From positions 100,252 to 164,251 of the forward strand of contig CAVWBK010000008.1 of assembly GCA_963753245.1 (NCBI GenBank): DNA of 64,000 nt, written 5' to 3'. Shown in pieces: positions 1 to 7,454 of the stretch (its first letter is position 1; each line of letters opens with the position of its first letter). The notes beneath the pieces are model-generated. The model ran no database searches. It was not told the origin of the DNA and saw only the letters and a list, made by a program, of their open reading frames with translations. This DNA comes from VRUE01 sp963753245 (GTDB lineage Bacteria > Actinomycetota > Thermoleophilia > Solirubrobacterales > 70-9). Position numbers and translations under genes: made by a program.

Positions 1-1293
1 GCCGACTTCTTCGAGGTTCGACCTAGCGGTTCGGACATTGGGAATGATCGCGCCTTCGGGGAAAATCACGACTTCGGGACCGGAGGTTCCGGAGGTGGAC
101 GCGTAGACGTGATGATCCTTGGTGACCGCAACGGCATTCGAGCCTTCGAGGGTTCCTTCGCCGAGGAGGGGCGCGTCCGGAAAGGATTCTTCTTCTGGAG
201 TTCCCTGGCTGTAGATTTCAATTCTGTTGCCGCGGTCGACGTAGAGGTCGTTGGTCGTGAGGTCGACATCGAAGAGGCTGAATTCGGAGTTCAGCAGCGG
301 GTTGGCGACGAAGGGCGAGGGCTTCGCTATCCAGGGTTCGATCTGTTCTGGAGTAGCCCCATACGCGGGGATGGAGAGTTCTTCGGTGAACTGGTCCGCC
401 TCATACTTTGTCAGCAATGGGGTCCCGAAGAATGTGGCATGACCGTCCCAGATCGCTCCCGTCGAGTCCACGCTGATGTGAAATGGGGTGCCGTATATTT
501 CTTCGGATTCGAAGTACTTTCCGTTGGAGCCATAGAGGCGCTTTATTTCGCGCAGCGCGGGGTTGTACATGGACACTCTGTCACCAGGTGACTTGGAGGT
601 CACGTAGATGGTTCCTGTGGGCCCCACCGCCACACCCCCGAGGCGGTTCTGAATGCTGCTTTCAACCGGCTGCACGATGGCCGCCGCATATTCACCGCTG
701 GGTTTGAAGATGTCGACGTTCGGGCTGTTGCTGACGAACAGCTCGCCGTGGTTTGGAGACGCGGAGTTGTCAACCGCGAGCTGCGGATTGGCGAAGTTCG
801 GGAAGGTACCTTCGGCGGAGTCGGGGTCTCCGGTCAGCTCATTGCCGCTGATGTAGGAGGCGCTGGCGCTGAAATTCGCCGGGGTGCCGTTCAGATGAAA
901 GCGCTTTATGTAATCCGGTTCCGGATATGGAGCGGCGCAGGAGACATAGACGTATCCGCCGCTTTCATCGACCGCGATGGAGAGAATGCCACCGCATTCT
1001 CCAACTGCGAAGCGCCCTTCCACGGGCAGGTGGGTGTAGGCGGCCTCCGCGGCGCCTGGGGCGAACAGCGGAATGGAGAGGATCAATACGAAGCTGATCA
1101 GGGCGAGGAGAATTGCCCGACGCCCGGGACGGGCCGGACCAGGGACCAAGAGCGTGAGGTCGGTCCTGCCGAGGTCCCCGTAAGGGGGGACAGTTGAGGC
1201 GCAGGGGGGCGATTCGGCCAGGCGAGGAGGAGCGTAATACGCAAGCAGCGCGCGGGACATGGCCAAATGCTGCTTGACCCGCGAGCCTCTCAC
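1..1293 (-). CDS. secreted beta-propeller-like protein, C terminus beyond window edge
   Basis: The minus-strand frame is open from a GTG to the left window edge, so the C terminus is missing; 431 codons are visible. The GTG follows AGGAGGG at a 6-base spacing (1300-1306), better than the ATG 11 codons later. A hydrophobic stretch near residues 60-80 ends in AEAA, which looks like a signal peptide behind an unusually long basic N-terminal region. Repeated strands such as LSIAVDESGGYVYVS, LAVDNSASPNHGELFVS, GVAVGPTGTIYVTS and VAVTKDHHVYAS resemble NHL/beta-propeller blades. The role is probably extracellular binding or structural; no catalytic motif is seen. The propeller call is inference from the blade pattern. 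Confidence 0.7.
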   Translation of the reverse strand, partial: MRGSRVKQHLAMSRALLAYYAPPRLAESPPCASTVPPYGDLGRTDLTLLVPGPARPGRRAILLALISFVLILSIPLFAPGAAEAAYTHLPVEGRFAVGECGGILSIAVDESGGYVYVSCAAPYPEPDYIKRFHLNGTPANFSASASYISGNELTGDPDSAEGTFPNFANPQLAVDNSASPNHGELFVSNSPNVDIFKPSGEYAAAIVQPVESSIQNRLGGVAVGPTGTIYVTSKSPGDRVSMYNPALREIKRLYGSNGKYFESEEIYGTPFHISVDSTGAIWDGHATFFGTPLLTKYEADQFTEELSIPAYGATPEQIEPWIAKPSPFVANPLLNSEFSLFDVDLTTNDLYVDRGNRIEIYSQGTPEEESFPDAPLLGEGTLEGSNAVAVTKDHHVYASTSGTSGPEVVIFPEGAIIPNVRTARSNLEEVG

Positions 1294-1499
1294 TCGATTC
1301 CCTCCTCTTGCTGTCCCGTGCCATCGAATTCGCCGAGTCCTCAAGCGACTTCGCCTGTGCTTGCTCTCTGCTAGCCCCAGAGGCGCGAGGCCTCTACCTT
1401 CCCGCAGCTAATTAGAGCCTACGCAGACCGGCATGTCAAGGCTTTTCGCGGGTGTCAGAGGAACGATCGTCGACGACCTCGAGCGCGTCGGGCGGCCAG

Positions 1500-1765
1500 C
1501 AGCAGCGCACGACTGTGCTTCGCAATTACGGCTCCCACCTGAGCAGTCGGCGCTTCCAGCGGGATGGACGGGTGCGCAAGAAGTCGAATTGACTGGAGAA
1601 AGATCGGGGTCTTGCCTGCAGAGGTGAAAGGCGACGCTGTGGATGATGCGGGCTCGGCCGCGGTCGAGGACCTCCCGGCGGTCGCCCCAGCTGCGCTCGG
1701 GCTCGGGCACCCAGCGGCGCCCCGGTGAGTGTTGGGTTGTCCCAGTCGATGTGATCGCTGCTCAT
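1500..1765 (-). pseudogene. decayed N-terminal fragment of a dGTPase-like HD-domain triphosphohydrolase
   Basis: Three minus-strand frames together read like the start of a deoxyguanosinetriphosphate triphosphohydrolase. The first frame begins MSSDHIDW. The second carries RSWGDRREVLDRGRARIIHS followed by VAF. A further shift gives LQ.KTPIF, DFLRTR and then a segment with PLEAPTAQVGAVIAKHS, corresponding to the family pattern RLQGKTQ, FRTRLTHSLE, AQ.GR.IA. At least three frameshifts are needed, and the HD metal-site region that should follow is absent, so no working enzyme can be made. The family match rests on motif memory, but several motifs occur in the right order. It lies between the propeller gene and the integrase cassette, consistent with a disrupted locus. 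Confidence 0.6.
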
Positions 1766-1965
1766 CGGAGACGGCTACCGCTGCGACGACAGGCAGCGCG
1801 TGGAAGGGGTAAGTGCCGCGAGGCCAAGGTGCTCGTCGCCTACGCGCGACCTGTGTTCGAGATCGCTGATCTAGAGGACTGGCCGCGGACAGAAACCTAG
1901 GCGGAATGCGAAATTCTCCAGCGGATGATTGCTGCATCAGCGCTACATTCAGGAGGGTCAAGTCG
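1766..1965. other. intergenic stretch, no gene recognised
   Basis: Short frames exist on both strands, but none has a ribosome binding site, family resemblance or a consistent codon pattern. It may be decayed DNA between the dGTPase remnant and the integrase cassette. Confidence 0.4.
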
Positions 1966-2001
1966 CTTCAGATCCCGCCGCGCGGGTGGTGTGATCTGAA
2001 G
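1966..2001 (-). terminator. inverted repeat downstream of the integrase cassette
   Basis: CTTCAGATC at 1966-1974 pairs perfectly with GATCTGAAG at 1993-2001, with an 18-base GC-rich loop. It begins 14 bases beyond the stop of the antitoxin-like gene, where a terminator for the minus-strand cassette would sit. There is no clear U tract, so a protein-binding role is also possible. Confidence 0.5.
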
Positions 2002-2015
2002 GGACCAGCCGGAGG

Positions 2016-2288
2016 TCAATCGAGGCCGAGCTCGGCGCGCAATTCCTCAGAGGAGACCGACTCACCGCGGGCGGCGAGCGCCTCGGCTGCACTGGCATCC
2101 TCCTCGGCGTCGGAAGTCTCGTCGTCAAGAGGAGCCGCGGCCAGCGCTTGCAGCATCGGATCGTCTCGCCGACGCTCGACGATTACGAGTGCGGCTGCCG
2201 CCTCCTGCTCGGAGAGGTCATCGACCAGCTTGTGCAGTCGCTCCTTGGTGGTCATGCCGAGAATGGTACCGGCGGCAGACTGGCTCAT
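2016..2288 (-). CDS. small acidic antitoxin-like protein, no toxin partner seen
   Basis: A 90-residue protein whose ATG directly follows the integrase TAG. An internal ATG at 2255 (MTTKERLHKL) is an equally plausible start because the first 11 residues look unrelated. The pattern KERLHKLVDDLSEQEA, then a loop with DPMLQALAAAPLDDE, an acidic run, and a tail SVSSEELRAELGL resembles a common actinobacterial antitoxin-like family that pairs with RelE/ParE or PIN toxins. No toxin frame follows: a hairpin and then decayed sequence come next. It may be an orphan addiction antitoxin or a regulator carried by the integrated element. The family is recognised by pattern only. Confidence 0.6.
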   Translation of the reverse strand: MSQSAAGTILGMTTKERLHKLVDDLSEQEAAAALVIVERRRDDPMLQALAAAPLDDETSDAEEDASAAEALAARGESVSSEELRAELGLD

Positions 2289-3497
2289 CTAGCCAATGAC
2301 CGCTCTGATCGCGTCGTGGCTGCGCTGCAGAGGGTGGGTGTAGACGGAGATCATCGTCTCGACCGTGTGGCCGGCGACCAGGGCGAGGTCAGCGTCGTCG
2401 ATGCCGGCGGCGCGCAGGTGGGTGACATAGGAGTGGCGGAACTCGTGCGGGGTCGGGTCGAGGCCGGTGGCGAGCTGGGCCGGGACCCAGACGTCGCGGT
2501 AGAAGTTGCGCTCGCGCCAGAGCTTGCCGGTCGGGGTCGGGAAGAGCAGCTCAGTGTCGATCCGGGTCGGTGTCGATTCGATCAAAGCTGCAAGGCTCGG
2601 TGGAACCGGGACCGTGCGCTCGTGGTTCTTCTGCTCGCTCGATTCGACCAGCTCGCCTTCGTGGGCGGAGAAGCAAAAGCTGAGCAGCGAGCCATCGAAG
2701 TCAGCGCGGTGCAGGGCGAGGAACTCGCCGAGCCGTAGCCCGGTCAGGCCCGGGGTGAGGAGCCGCGCCTCGTAGTCGTGGGCGGAATAGAAGCGGGGCT
2801 TCGCCTTGGCGCTGCGACGTTTGGTGCGCGGGTCGGGTGACCGCCTGGTCTGGGCCCTGACCTCGGGGCGGCCACCGGTGGCAAACTCACGCATCTGCTC
2901 GAAGCTCCAGATCCGCGGCTTGCGCGGAGGCTTTTTGATCCGCGGATCGCTGCGGCGAAGGCGCAGCCCGCTGAAGGCATTGACGTGGGCGACGTCGTCG
3001 CCGATCGCGTCCTCAGCCATCGCCGAGAGGGCGCCGAGGATGCCGCGCACGCCCTGAGCCGCGCGGCCTTGGATGCGGAGCATGTGGTCGACGAGCGCCA
3101 GAACCTGGCGGCGTCGCAGCTCGTCGAAGCGCCAGTCGCGCAGCGGCCGGCCTTCAATGTCGACGTCGAGCACGTAGCCGACCCGGTCGCGGTTGGTCTT
3201 ATTGGTGCGCTCGGAGCGTGGGTGGTGAGTGAGCCAATTGGCGAAGTAGGCACCGATTTGTTGGGGGGTGGCAACGCCGCCGGTGTGGAGGCGCTCAAGC
3301 GCCTCGTCGATCGCCGCCTGGGCGTCGCCCTTGCGCTCGAAGGTCGAGCGGCCACCGTTCCAGCGGGGCTTCGCGTATTGCCTGCGACCCTCAAGGTCGC
3401 GGAAGCGGGCGATCCAGACAACGCGACCGTCCTCGTAGCTGCGCTTATATGGAGCCTCTCGTGGGGGGCGGCCCACAGCGCGGCGACGAGCGCTCAC
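2289..3497 (-). CDS. tyrosine recombinase / phage-type integrase
   Basis: A 402-residue site-specific recombinase. The N-terminal part contains a beta-rich DNA-binding region (WIARFRDLEGRRQYA) and a SAM-like core-binding domain around residues 75-165. The catalytic domain shows the expected order: Arg in TGLRLGEFLALHRADF, HEFRHSYVTHLRAAG with the H..R pair, AGHT, and the Tyr nucleophile in SVYTHP. A basic insert near RRSPDPRTKRRSAKAK precedes the first catalytic Arg and looks family-specific or disordered. Its first codon overlaps the excisionase stop by 4 bases, so the two are co-expressed. It marks a mobile element whose boundaries are not resolved here. All catalytic residues seem present, so activity is plausible. 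Confidence 0.9.
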   Translation of the reverse strand: MSARRRAVGRPPREAPYKRSYEDGRVVWIARFRDLEGRRQYAKPRWNGGRSTFERKGDAQAAIDEALERLHTGGVATPQQIGAYFANWLTHHPRSERTNKTNRDRVGYVLDVDIEGRPLRDWRFDELRRRQVLALVDHMLRIQGRAAQGVRGILGALSAMAEDAIGDDVAHVNAFSGLRLRRSDPRIKKPPRKPRIWSFEQMREFATGGRPEVRAQTRRSPDPRTKRRSAKAKPRFYSAHDYEARLLTPGLTGLRLGEFLALHRADFDGSLLSFCFSAHEGELVESSEQKNHERTVPVPPSLAALIESTPTRIDTELLFPTPTGKLWRERNFYRDVWVPAQLATGLDPTPHEFRHSYVTHLRAAGIDDADLALVAGHTVETMISVYTHPLQRSHDAIRAVIG

Positions 3498-3787
3498 GCG
3501 ACGGCCACCTGACGCTCGTCTTGGAACTGAGCGACGAAGGAGTCGACATCAGCGGGATCGAAGCGCCGACAGCCGTCGAGCTTGTAGGAGCGCAGCCGGC
3601 CTTCGGCGACCCATTTGCGAATCATGCGGTCGGAGACCTGCAGGTAGGAGGCGAGCGAGTCGGGCGTGAACCAGGCGACCCGCTCGGTCTTGATCGAGAG
3701 CTCGGTCATGGCAACAAGACGTTGGCGGGAGAGGTTTCGCTCCCCAGCGGCGAGCGGCTTGCACCCAGCACCGGTGGTGGCGCTCAT
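3494..3787 (-). CDS. excisionase-type helix-turn-helix DNA-binding protein
   Basis: The C-terminal 70 residues are a classic winged-helix excisionase/MerR-like domain: WFTPDSLASYLQVSDRMIRK, then WVAEGRLRSYKLDGCRRFDP, then the ADVDSFVAQ helix. It likely binds att-site DNA and sets the direction of integrase recombination. The ATG at 3787 has GGAAGG five bases upstream and gives 97 residues; an ATG at 3709 would give a compact 71-residue protein lacking the odd Cys-containing N terminus. It is the first gene of the xis-int-antitoxin cassette and shares ATGA with int. Confidence 0.8.
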   Translation of the reverse strand: MSATTGAGCKPLAAGERNLSRQRLVAMTELSIKTERVAWFTPDSLASYLQVSDRMIRKWVAEGRLRSYKLDGCRRFDPADVDSFVAQFQDERQVAVA

Positions 3788-3836
3788 CGAAGCCTTCCCC
3801 GCGGCCGGAAGTGATGGAGATGGTGCATCACCGACT

Positions 3837-3870
3837 TAAGAGGGGCGGGGTCGATTTCTCGCCCCCCTTA
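3837..3870. repeat. imperfect GC-rich inverted repeat upstream of xis
   Basis: TAAGAGGGGCGGGG pairs imperfectly with CTCGCCCCCCTTA across a short AT-richer loop. It lies about 50 bases upstream of the excisionase start, so it could be a terminator insulating the cassette, an operator, or a recombinase site. The rest of 3788-4087 holds no gene that I can support. Confidence 0.4.
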
Positions 3871-4087
3871 CTGAGTTGTCACCCAAGCCCGATGCAGACC
3901 GTGAACCGCGTGCGCAAGGTCCAGACCCGCCTTGTCACCCCGGCAACGATGAGAAGGAAGGTGAGGCCGCTCCCGCATGTCGTCCAAACTGAGCGTCTTG
4001 CCGTCTGGTCGGCAGACGCTCGCAAATCGCGCAAGGCGAGCGTCTGGCACGATCGCCCATGGCGCGCTAGTTCCTCCCCAGTAGGCA

Positions 4088-4618
4088 ATGGTGCCGGTGG
4101 TGTATGAAGGTGGCGTGATTGTTCAGACTAATGACGGATTGCTGGCGCAGCAGCTGCTTCGAACGCCCGGCGGCAAGGTCACCGAGATCCTTGAGAAGTT
4201 GCTGGGTGTCACGGTTCGTGCAGTAAAGCTGGAAGAAGACTCGCGAGTCTTGGTCGAGGCCCTTCCGGAGCTGGATGCGCCGGGCGGGATGCTCATGACC
4301 GAGCGTCGGGTCCTTCTTTGCGCAGGATCGGAGAACGCGCCCCTCCTCCATGCGACTTCCAGGATCGTGCTCGGTCGCCTGCCCCATGGAGCCGCTCGGG
4401 AACTGACCGAAACCGACGTGCCCATCGGCAAGGTGCTAGGGCGCCACAGGCTGGCCACAGCTTTTCAGGCGCACAGACGCTGGACGGAACCGGCCGAGGG
4501 CTGGTCCGGACTCCCTTCGGCCCACAATGCCGACGGTACGGTGGCCTGCCGCTCCTATCGACTGCTTGTCGGCGGCCTTCCGACGATGTGGATATCCGAG
4601 CGATTTCCGGCTCTATAG
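4088..4618 (+). CDS. chorismate pyruvate-lyase family protein (UbiC/DUF98-like)
   Basis: A 176-residue protein with the pattern of the chorismate lyase/UTRA-like fold. A first half of strands (VTVRAVKLEEDSRVLVEA) is followed by RRVLLCAGSENAPLLHATS and IVLGRLPHGAARELTETDVP, then PIGKVLGRH, and it ends YRLLVGGLPTMWISERFP, where family members have an Arg-rich strand and a Glu in the E.FP motif. Chorismate lyases convert chorismate to 4-hydroxybenzoate and pyruvate; a broader role in aromatic side pathways is possible. Start choice is uncertain: a GTG at 4115 has GAAGG upstream. Base composition is less GC-rich than the neighbouring core genes and it sits between integrase and tRNA, suggesting cargo of the element. 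Confidence 0.6.
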   Translation: MVPVVYEGGVIVQTNDGLLAQQLLRTPGGKVTEILEKLLGVTVRAVKLEEDSRVLVEALPELDAPGGMLMTERRVLLCAGSENAPLLHATSRIVLGRLPHGAARELTETDVPIGKVLGRHRLATAFQAHRRWTEPAEGWSGLPSAHNADGTVACRSYRLLVGGLPTMWISERFPAL

Positions 4619-4920
4619 CGGTAATGAAAGAACAGGGAGCCAGGAACCGGTTGCCCCAGATGCCTGCAACGGGCGAAGAGCAGAAGGGGGCGCGATCAAG
4701 TCAGCCTGCTGCTCCCTTATTTGGAGGCGGGAGCCAGTCGAAACCGTGCCATGCGGCGGCACCCGAAGGGCGGTAGCAGGCCCCCGCTTCACTCGGCAGG
4801 CTGGCCTCTCCGGAGGGCCGCCCGGCCCTCGGCAGCGCAGCGGTTGATCTACATCAAACCGCGCCGTTGCCCTGGCGCGGGTGAGTTGCACGGGACCGTT
4901 TCGCCCTGGCATTGGACGGC
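4619..4920. other. intergenic stretch, no gene recognised
   Basis: No frame here has a ribosome binding site, plausible codon use or family resemblance. It contains GC-rich stretches with short inverted repeats (for example GGAGGGCCGCCCGGCCCTC) that may end the chorismate-lyase-like transcript. Confidence 0.4.
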
Positions 4921-4952
4921 GCTACACGCCGCGATGTAGCCCAAATGTAGCC
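4921..4952. repeat. cluster of GCTACA / TGTAGC repeats, candidate recombinase sites
   Basis: GCTACA at 4921-4926 is an inverted copy of TGTAGC at 4935-4940. The octamer ATGTAGCC occurs twice in direct orientation 11 bases apart (4934-4941 and 4945-4952). Short repeats at helical spacing beside a tRNA 3' end and an integrase cassette are what arm-type binding sites of tyrosine recombinases look like. No binding evidence is available. Confidence 0.4.
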
Positions 4953-5028
4953 ACGAGCGGTCGGCGAGGCTTGGAAGCGGGCGGCAGGACGCGGGCGAGG
5001 CCCGGCAGCCGAAAGGGTAGATTCACCG

Positions 5029-5048
5029 GCCGGAAGCCAAATTCCGGC
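5029..5048 (-). terminator. hairpin downstream of the tRNA
   Basis: GCCGGAA and TTCCGGC form a perfect 7-bp stem with a 6-base loop, about 22 bases beyond the tRNA 3' end on the minus strand. No U tract follows. Confidence 0.5.
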
Positions 5049-5069
5049 AAGGGATGGAAGAGAACGGAA

Positions 5070-5165
5070 TGCGCCCGACGAGAATCGAACTCGCGACCTT
5101 CGGCTTGAAAGACCGACGCTCTTTGCCACTCGTTAAAGCAGCGTTGACCACTGAGCTACGGGCGC
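5070..5165 (-). tRNA. tRNA-Glu(TTC)-like gene with enlarged D-loop
   Basis: The minus strand folds as a tRNA. Acceptor GCGCCCG pairs with CGGGCGC, and bases TA precede D-stem GCTC/GAGC. The anticodon arm is TCGGT-CTTTCAA-GCCGA (anticodon TTC), the variable loop AGGTC, and the T arm GCGAG-TTCGATT-CTCGT with discriminator A. CCA is not encoded. The D-loop carries about 22 extra bases between two AGTGG copies, giving 96 nt instead of about 74. The body (GCGCCCG, TAGCTCAGTGG, GGTCGCGAGTTCGA) recalls arginine tRNAs rather than glutamate tRNAs. A TAAAGT box lies 11 bases upstream and a hairpin downstream. It could be functional, a pseudo-tRNA, or an integration-damaged gene. Confidence 0.6.
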
Positions 5166-5176
5166 ACGCCTCGCGC

Positions 5177-5182
5177 ACTTTA
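5177..5182 (-). promoter_or_regulatory. candidate -10 box for the tRNA
   Basis: TAAAGT on the minus strand, 11 bases before the first tRNA base. It suggests the unusual tRNA is transcribed. Confidence 0.4.
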
Positions 5183-5193
5183 ACGGGAGCAAG

Positions 5194-5946
5194 GTGGACT
5201 TAGGTCTCGAGAGTCGCACCGCTTTGGTGATGGGCGCCAGCCGCGGGCTGGGCAGGGCGATCGCCGCCTCCCTCGCCCGCGAGGGTGCGTGCGTCGCGAT
5301 CGCCAGCCGCTCGCGCGAGCGGATCGAGGAGGCCGCGGCGGCGATCGACCCGGCACCGACGCCGTTTCTCGCCGACGCAGCAGACCTCGAGCGCATCGCG
5401 GCGCTGCCGGCCGAGGTCGAGGAGGCGCTCGGCCCAATCGACATCCTCGTCACCAACAGCGGCGGTCCACCACCCGGGGGCGCGCTGGCGCACGAGCTCG
5501 GGGAGTGGGAGCGGGCCTATCGCTCGCTGGTGCTGGCGCCAAGGGTGCTCGCCGAGGCCGTTGTCCCGGGGATGCGGGAGCGCGGCTGGGGTCGGATCGT
5601 CAATGTCGGCTCGAGCGCGACCCGTGAGCCGATCCCCTTCCTCAACCTCTCCAACTCACACCGGATGGCCGCGGTCGGCTTCCTCAAGACGCTCGCCGGC
5701 GAGGTCGCCGGGGACGGGATCACCGTCAACACCCTCGCCACAGGCCGCTTCGCGACCGAGCGACTCGCGGCGATGGCCTCGATGGAGGCGGCCGAAGAGT
5801 CGGCGAGGAGCGAGGTCCCGGCCGGGCGCCTCGGCCGACCCGAGGAGTACGGAGATCTGGTTGCCTTCGTGTGCTCGGAACGCGCCGCCTACATCACCGG
5901 GACCGTGATCCCGATTGACGGCGGCCTCCTGCACAGCGCCTTCTAG
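5194..5946 (+). CDS. SDR-family oxidoreductase with altered catalytic residues
   Basis: A 250-residue Rossmann-fold protein starting GTG, with GGGAGC eight bases upstream. The NAD(P)-binding motif is MGASRGLGRAIA, the usual NNAG is NSGG, and the C terminus ITGTVIPIDGG is typical. In the catalytic region GSSATREP is followed by NLSNSHRMAAVGFLKTLA: the Tyr of YxxxK is replaced and Arg sits where Lys is expected. This matches a FabG-like SDR subgroup that lacks the canonical pair, so the substrate and even redox activity are uncertain. It stands alone beside the tRNA and ends one base before the convergent lysS stop. Confidence 0.85.
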   Translation: MDLGLESRTALVMGASRGLGRAIAASLAREGACVAIASRSRERIEEAAAAIDPAPTPFLADAADLERIAALPAEVEEALGPIDILVTNSGGPPPGGALAHELGEWERAYRSLVLAPRVLAEAVVPGMRERGWGRIVNVGSSATREPIPFLNLSNSHRMAAVGFLKTLAGEVAGDGITVNTLATGRFATERLAAMASMEAAEESARSEVPAGRLGRPEEYGDLVAFVCSERAAYITGTVIPIDGGLLHSAF

Positions 5947-5947
5947 C

Positions 5948-7438
5948 TCAACCGGCGCCCGGTTTCTCGCGCATCGAGGGGAAGAGAATCACGTCGCGCA
6001 GGGTCGGGGAATCAGTGAGGATCATCATCAGGCGATCGACACCGAGTCCGCAACCGCTCGCGGTCAGCATCCCGTACTCGAGCGCCCGCACGAACTCTTC
6101 ATCGTGCTCGTGGGGATTCTCCTCGGCACCCTTCTCCTGGCGTTCGCGCTGTTCGACGAAGCGGCGGCGCTGCTCGACCGGGTCATTGATGTCGGTGCCC
6201 CCGCCGGTGATCTCCATGCCGGCGACGATCCCGTCGAAGGCCTCACAGAGGCGCTCGGGATACTCGCGCACGGGCTTGACCAGCGGCCAGATGTCAAGCG
6301 GTAGGTCACAGATGAAGGTCGGCTGCCTGAGCTTTGGCTCAATCAGCTTGCCCTGCAGGGTGTCGGCGAGTGCGGCCCAGTCATCGTCGGGTTGGGCATC
6401 GTCTCCGGCAAGCTCGGCGAGCTGATCGCGACTCAGCTCGGTGATGTCGGCGCCGGTCTCCTCGAGCAGCGCCTCGCGCAGGGAGATCCGCTTCCAGGGG
6501 GTCGCGAAGTCGATCTGCTCGCCGCCGAAGACCACCTTGGTGGTCCCCATCACCCGCTGCACAACGGCGGCGATCAGCTCCTCGGTAACCGCCATCACGC
6601 CGTTGTAGTCGGCACCGCTGACAAACCACTCGAGCATCGTGAACTCGGGGTTGTGCTGGGGCGACATGCCCTCGTTGCGGAAGAACTTGCCGAGCTCATA
6701 GACATCCTCAAAGCCGCCGACGATCGCCCGCTTGAGATACAGCTCGGTGGCGATTCGCAGGAAGAGGTGGCGGTCGAGGGCGTTGTGGTGGGTCTTGAAG
6801 GGGCGCGCCGCCGCGCCGCCGGTCATCCGTTGCAGGATCGGTGTTTCGAGCTCAACGTAGCCGCGCTCATTCATGTGCTCGCGGATTGCCGCCAGCAGCT
6901 TGGCGCGCAGCTTGAAGACCTCGCGCGAGCGCTCGTTGGCCATCAGGTCGAGCTCGCGCTGGCGGTAGCGCGTATCGGGGTCAGAGATTCCGTGGAAGAG
7001 GTCTGGCGGGTCACGCAGCGCCTTGGCGAGGAGCGTCGCCTCGCGCACCGCGAGCGCCAGCTGTCCGCGTTTGGTGACGTGCAGCTCGCCCTCGATGCCG
7101 ACGATGTCGCCGATATCGAAGTCCTCGATCCGACCGAAGGCCTCCTCGCCGAGGGAATCGACCCGGGCATAGGCCTGGATCGTTCCCGAGAGGTCGCGGA
7201 TGTCGAGGAAGGCGGTCTTGCCGTGCCCGCGGTGCCCGGTCACCCGACCGGCGATTCGGTAGGAGAGCTGCGACTGCTCGCCCTCACCCAGCTGCGCGGG
7301 GTCATTGGCGGCGTAAATCTCCTCGATCCTGGTGCGATCGGGGAAGGCGCGGGGGAAGGGATCGATTCCTTCGGCCCGCAGCCGCTCCGCCTTGGCGCGA
7401 CGCTCGGCCTCGGTCGAGCCGGTGGAATCGGTGCTCAT
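5948..7438 (-). CDS. lysS: lysyl-tRNA synthetase, class II
   Basis: A 496-residue enzyme charging tRNA-Lys. An N-terminal OB-fold anticodon-binding domain spans about residues 60-150 (YRIAGRVTGHRGHGKTAFLD), followed by the class II core: motif 1 near VELETPILQRMTGGAAARPF, motif 2 ELGKFFRNEGMSPQHNPEFT, and motif 3 GCGLGVDRLMMILTDS. The loop ITGGGTDINDPVEQ replaces the common NGFSELNDP form, a modest variation. It is the last gene of the argF-lgt-prmC-lysS series, 16 bases behind prmC. The tRNA-Lys in this window (50442-50515) is one substrate. Family assignment is secure. Confidence 0.97.
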   Translation of the reverse strand: MSTDSTGSTEAERRAKAERLRAEGIDPFPRAFPDRTRIEEIYAANDPAQLGEGEQSQLSYRIAGRVTGHRGHGKTAFLDIRDLSGTIQAYARVDSLGEEAFGRIEDFDIGDIVGIEGELHVTKRGQLALAVREATLLAKALRDPPDLFHGISDPDTRYRQRELDLMANERSREVFKLRAKLLAAIREHMNERGYVELETPILQRMTGGAAARPFKTHHNALDRHLFLRIATELYLKRAIVGGFEDVYELGKFFRNEGMSPQHNPEFTMLEWFVSGADYNGVMAVTEELIAAVVQRVMGTTKVVFGGEQIDFATPWKRISLREALLEETGADITELSRDQLAELAGDDAQPDDDWAALADTLQGKLIEPKLRQPTFICDLPLDIWPLVKPVREYPERLCEAFDGIVAGMEITGGGTDINDPVEQRRRFVEQRERQEKGAEENPHEHDEEFVRALEYGMLTASGCGLGVDRLMMILTDSPTLRDVILFPSMREKPGAG

Positions 7439-7454
7439 CAGCCCGCGCCCCGGC

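Noticed and set aside
1..5165. Duplicated tRNA 3' end as an att site
   Set aside because: I looked for a second copy of the tRNA T-arm/acceptor sequence left of 5070 and saw none, so the element's ends cannot be placed in this window.
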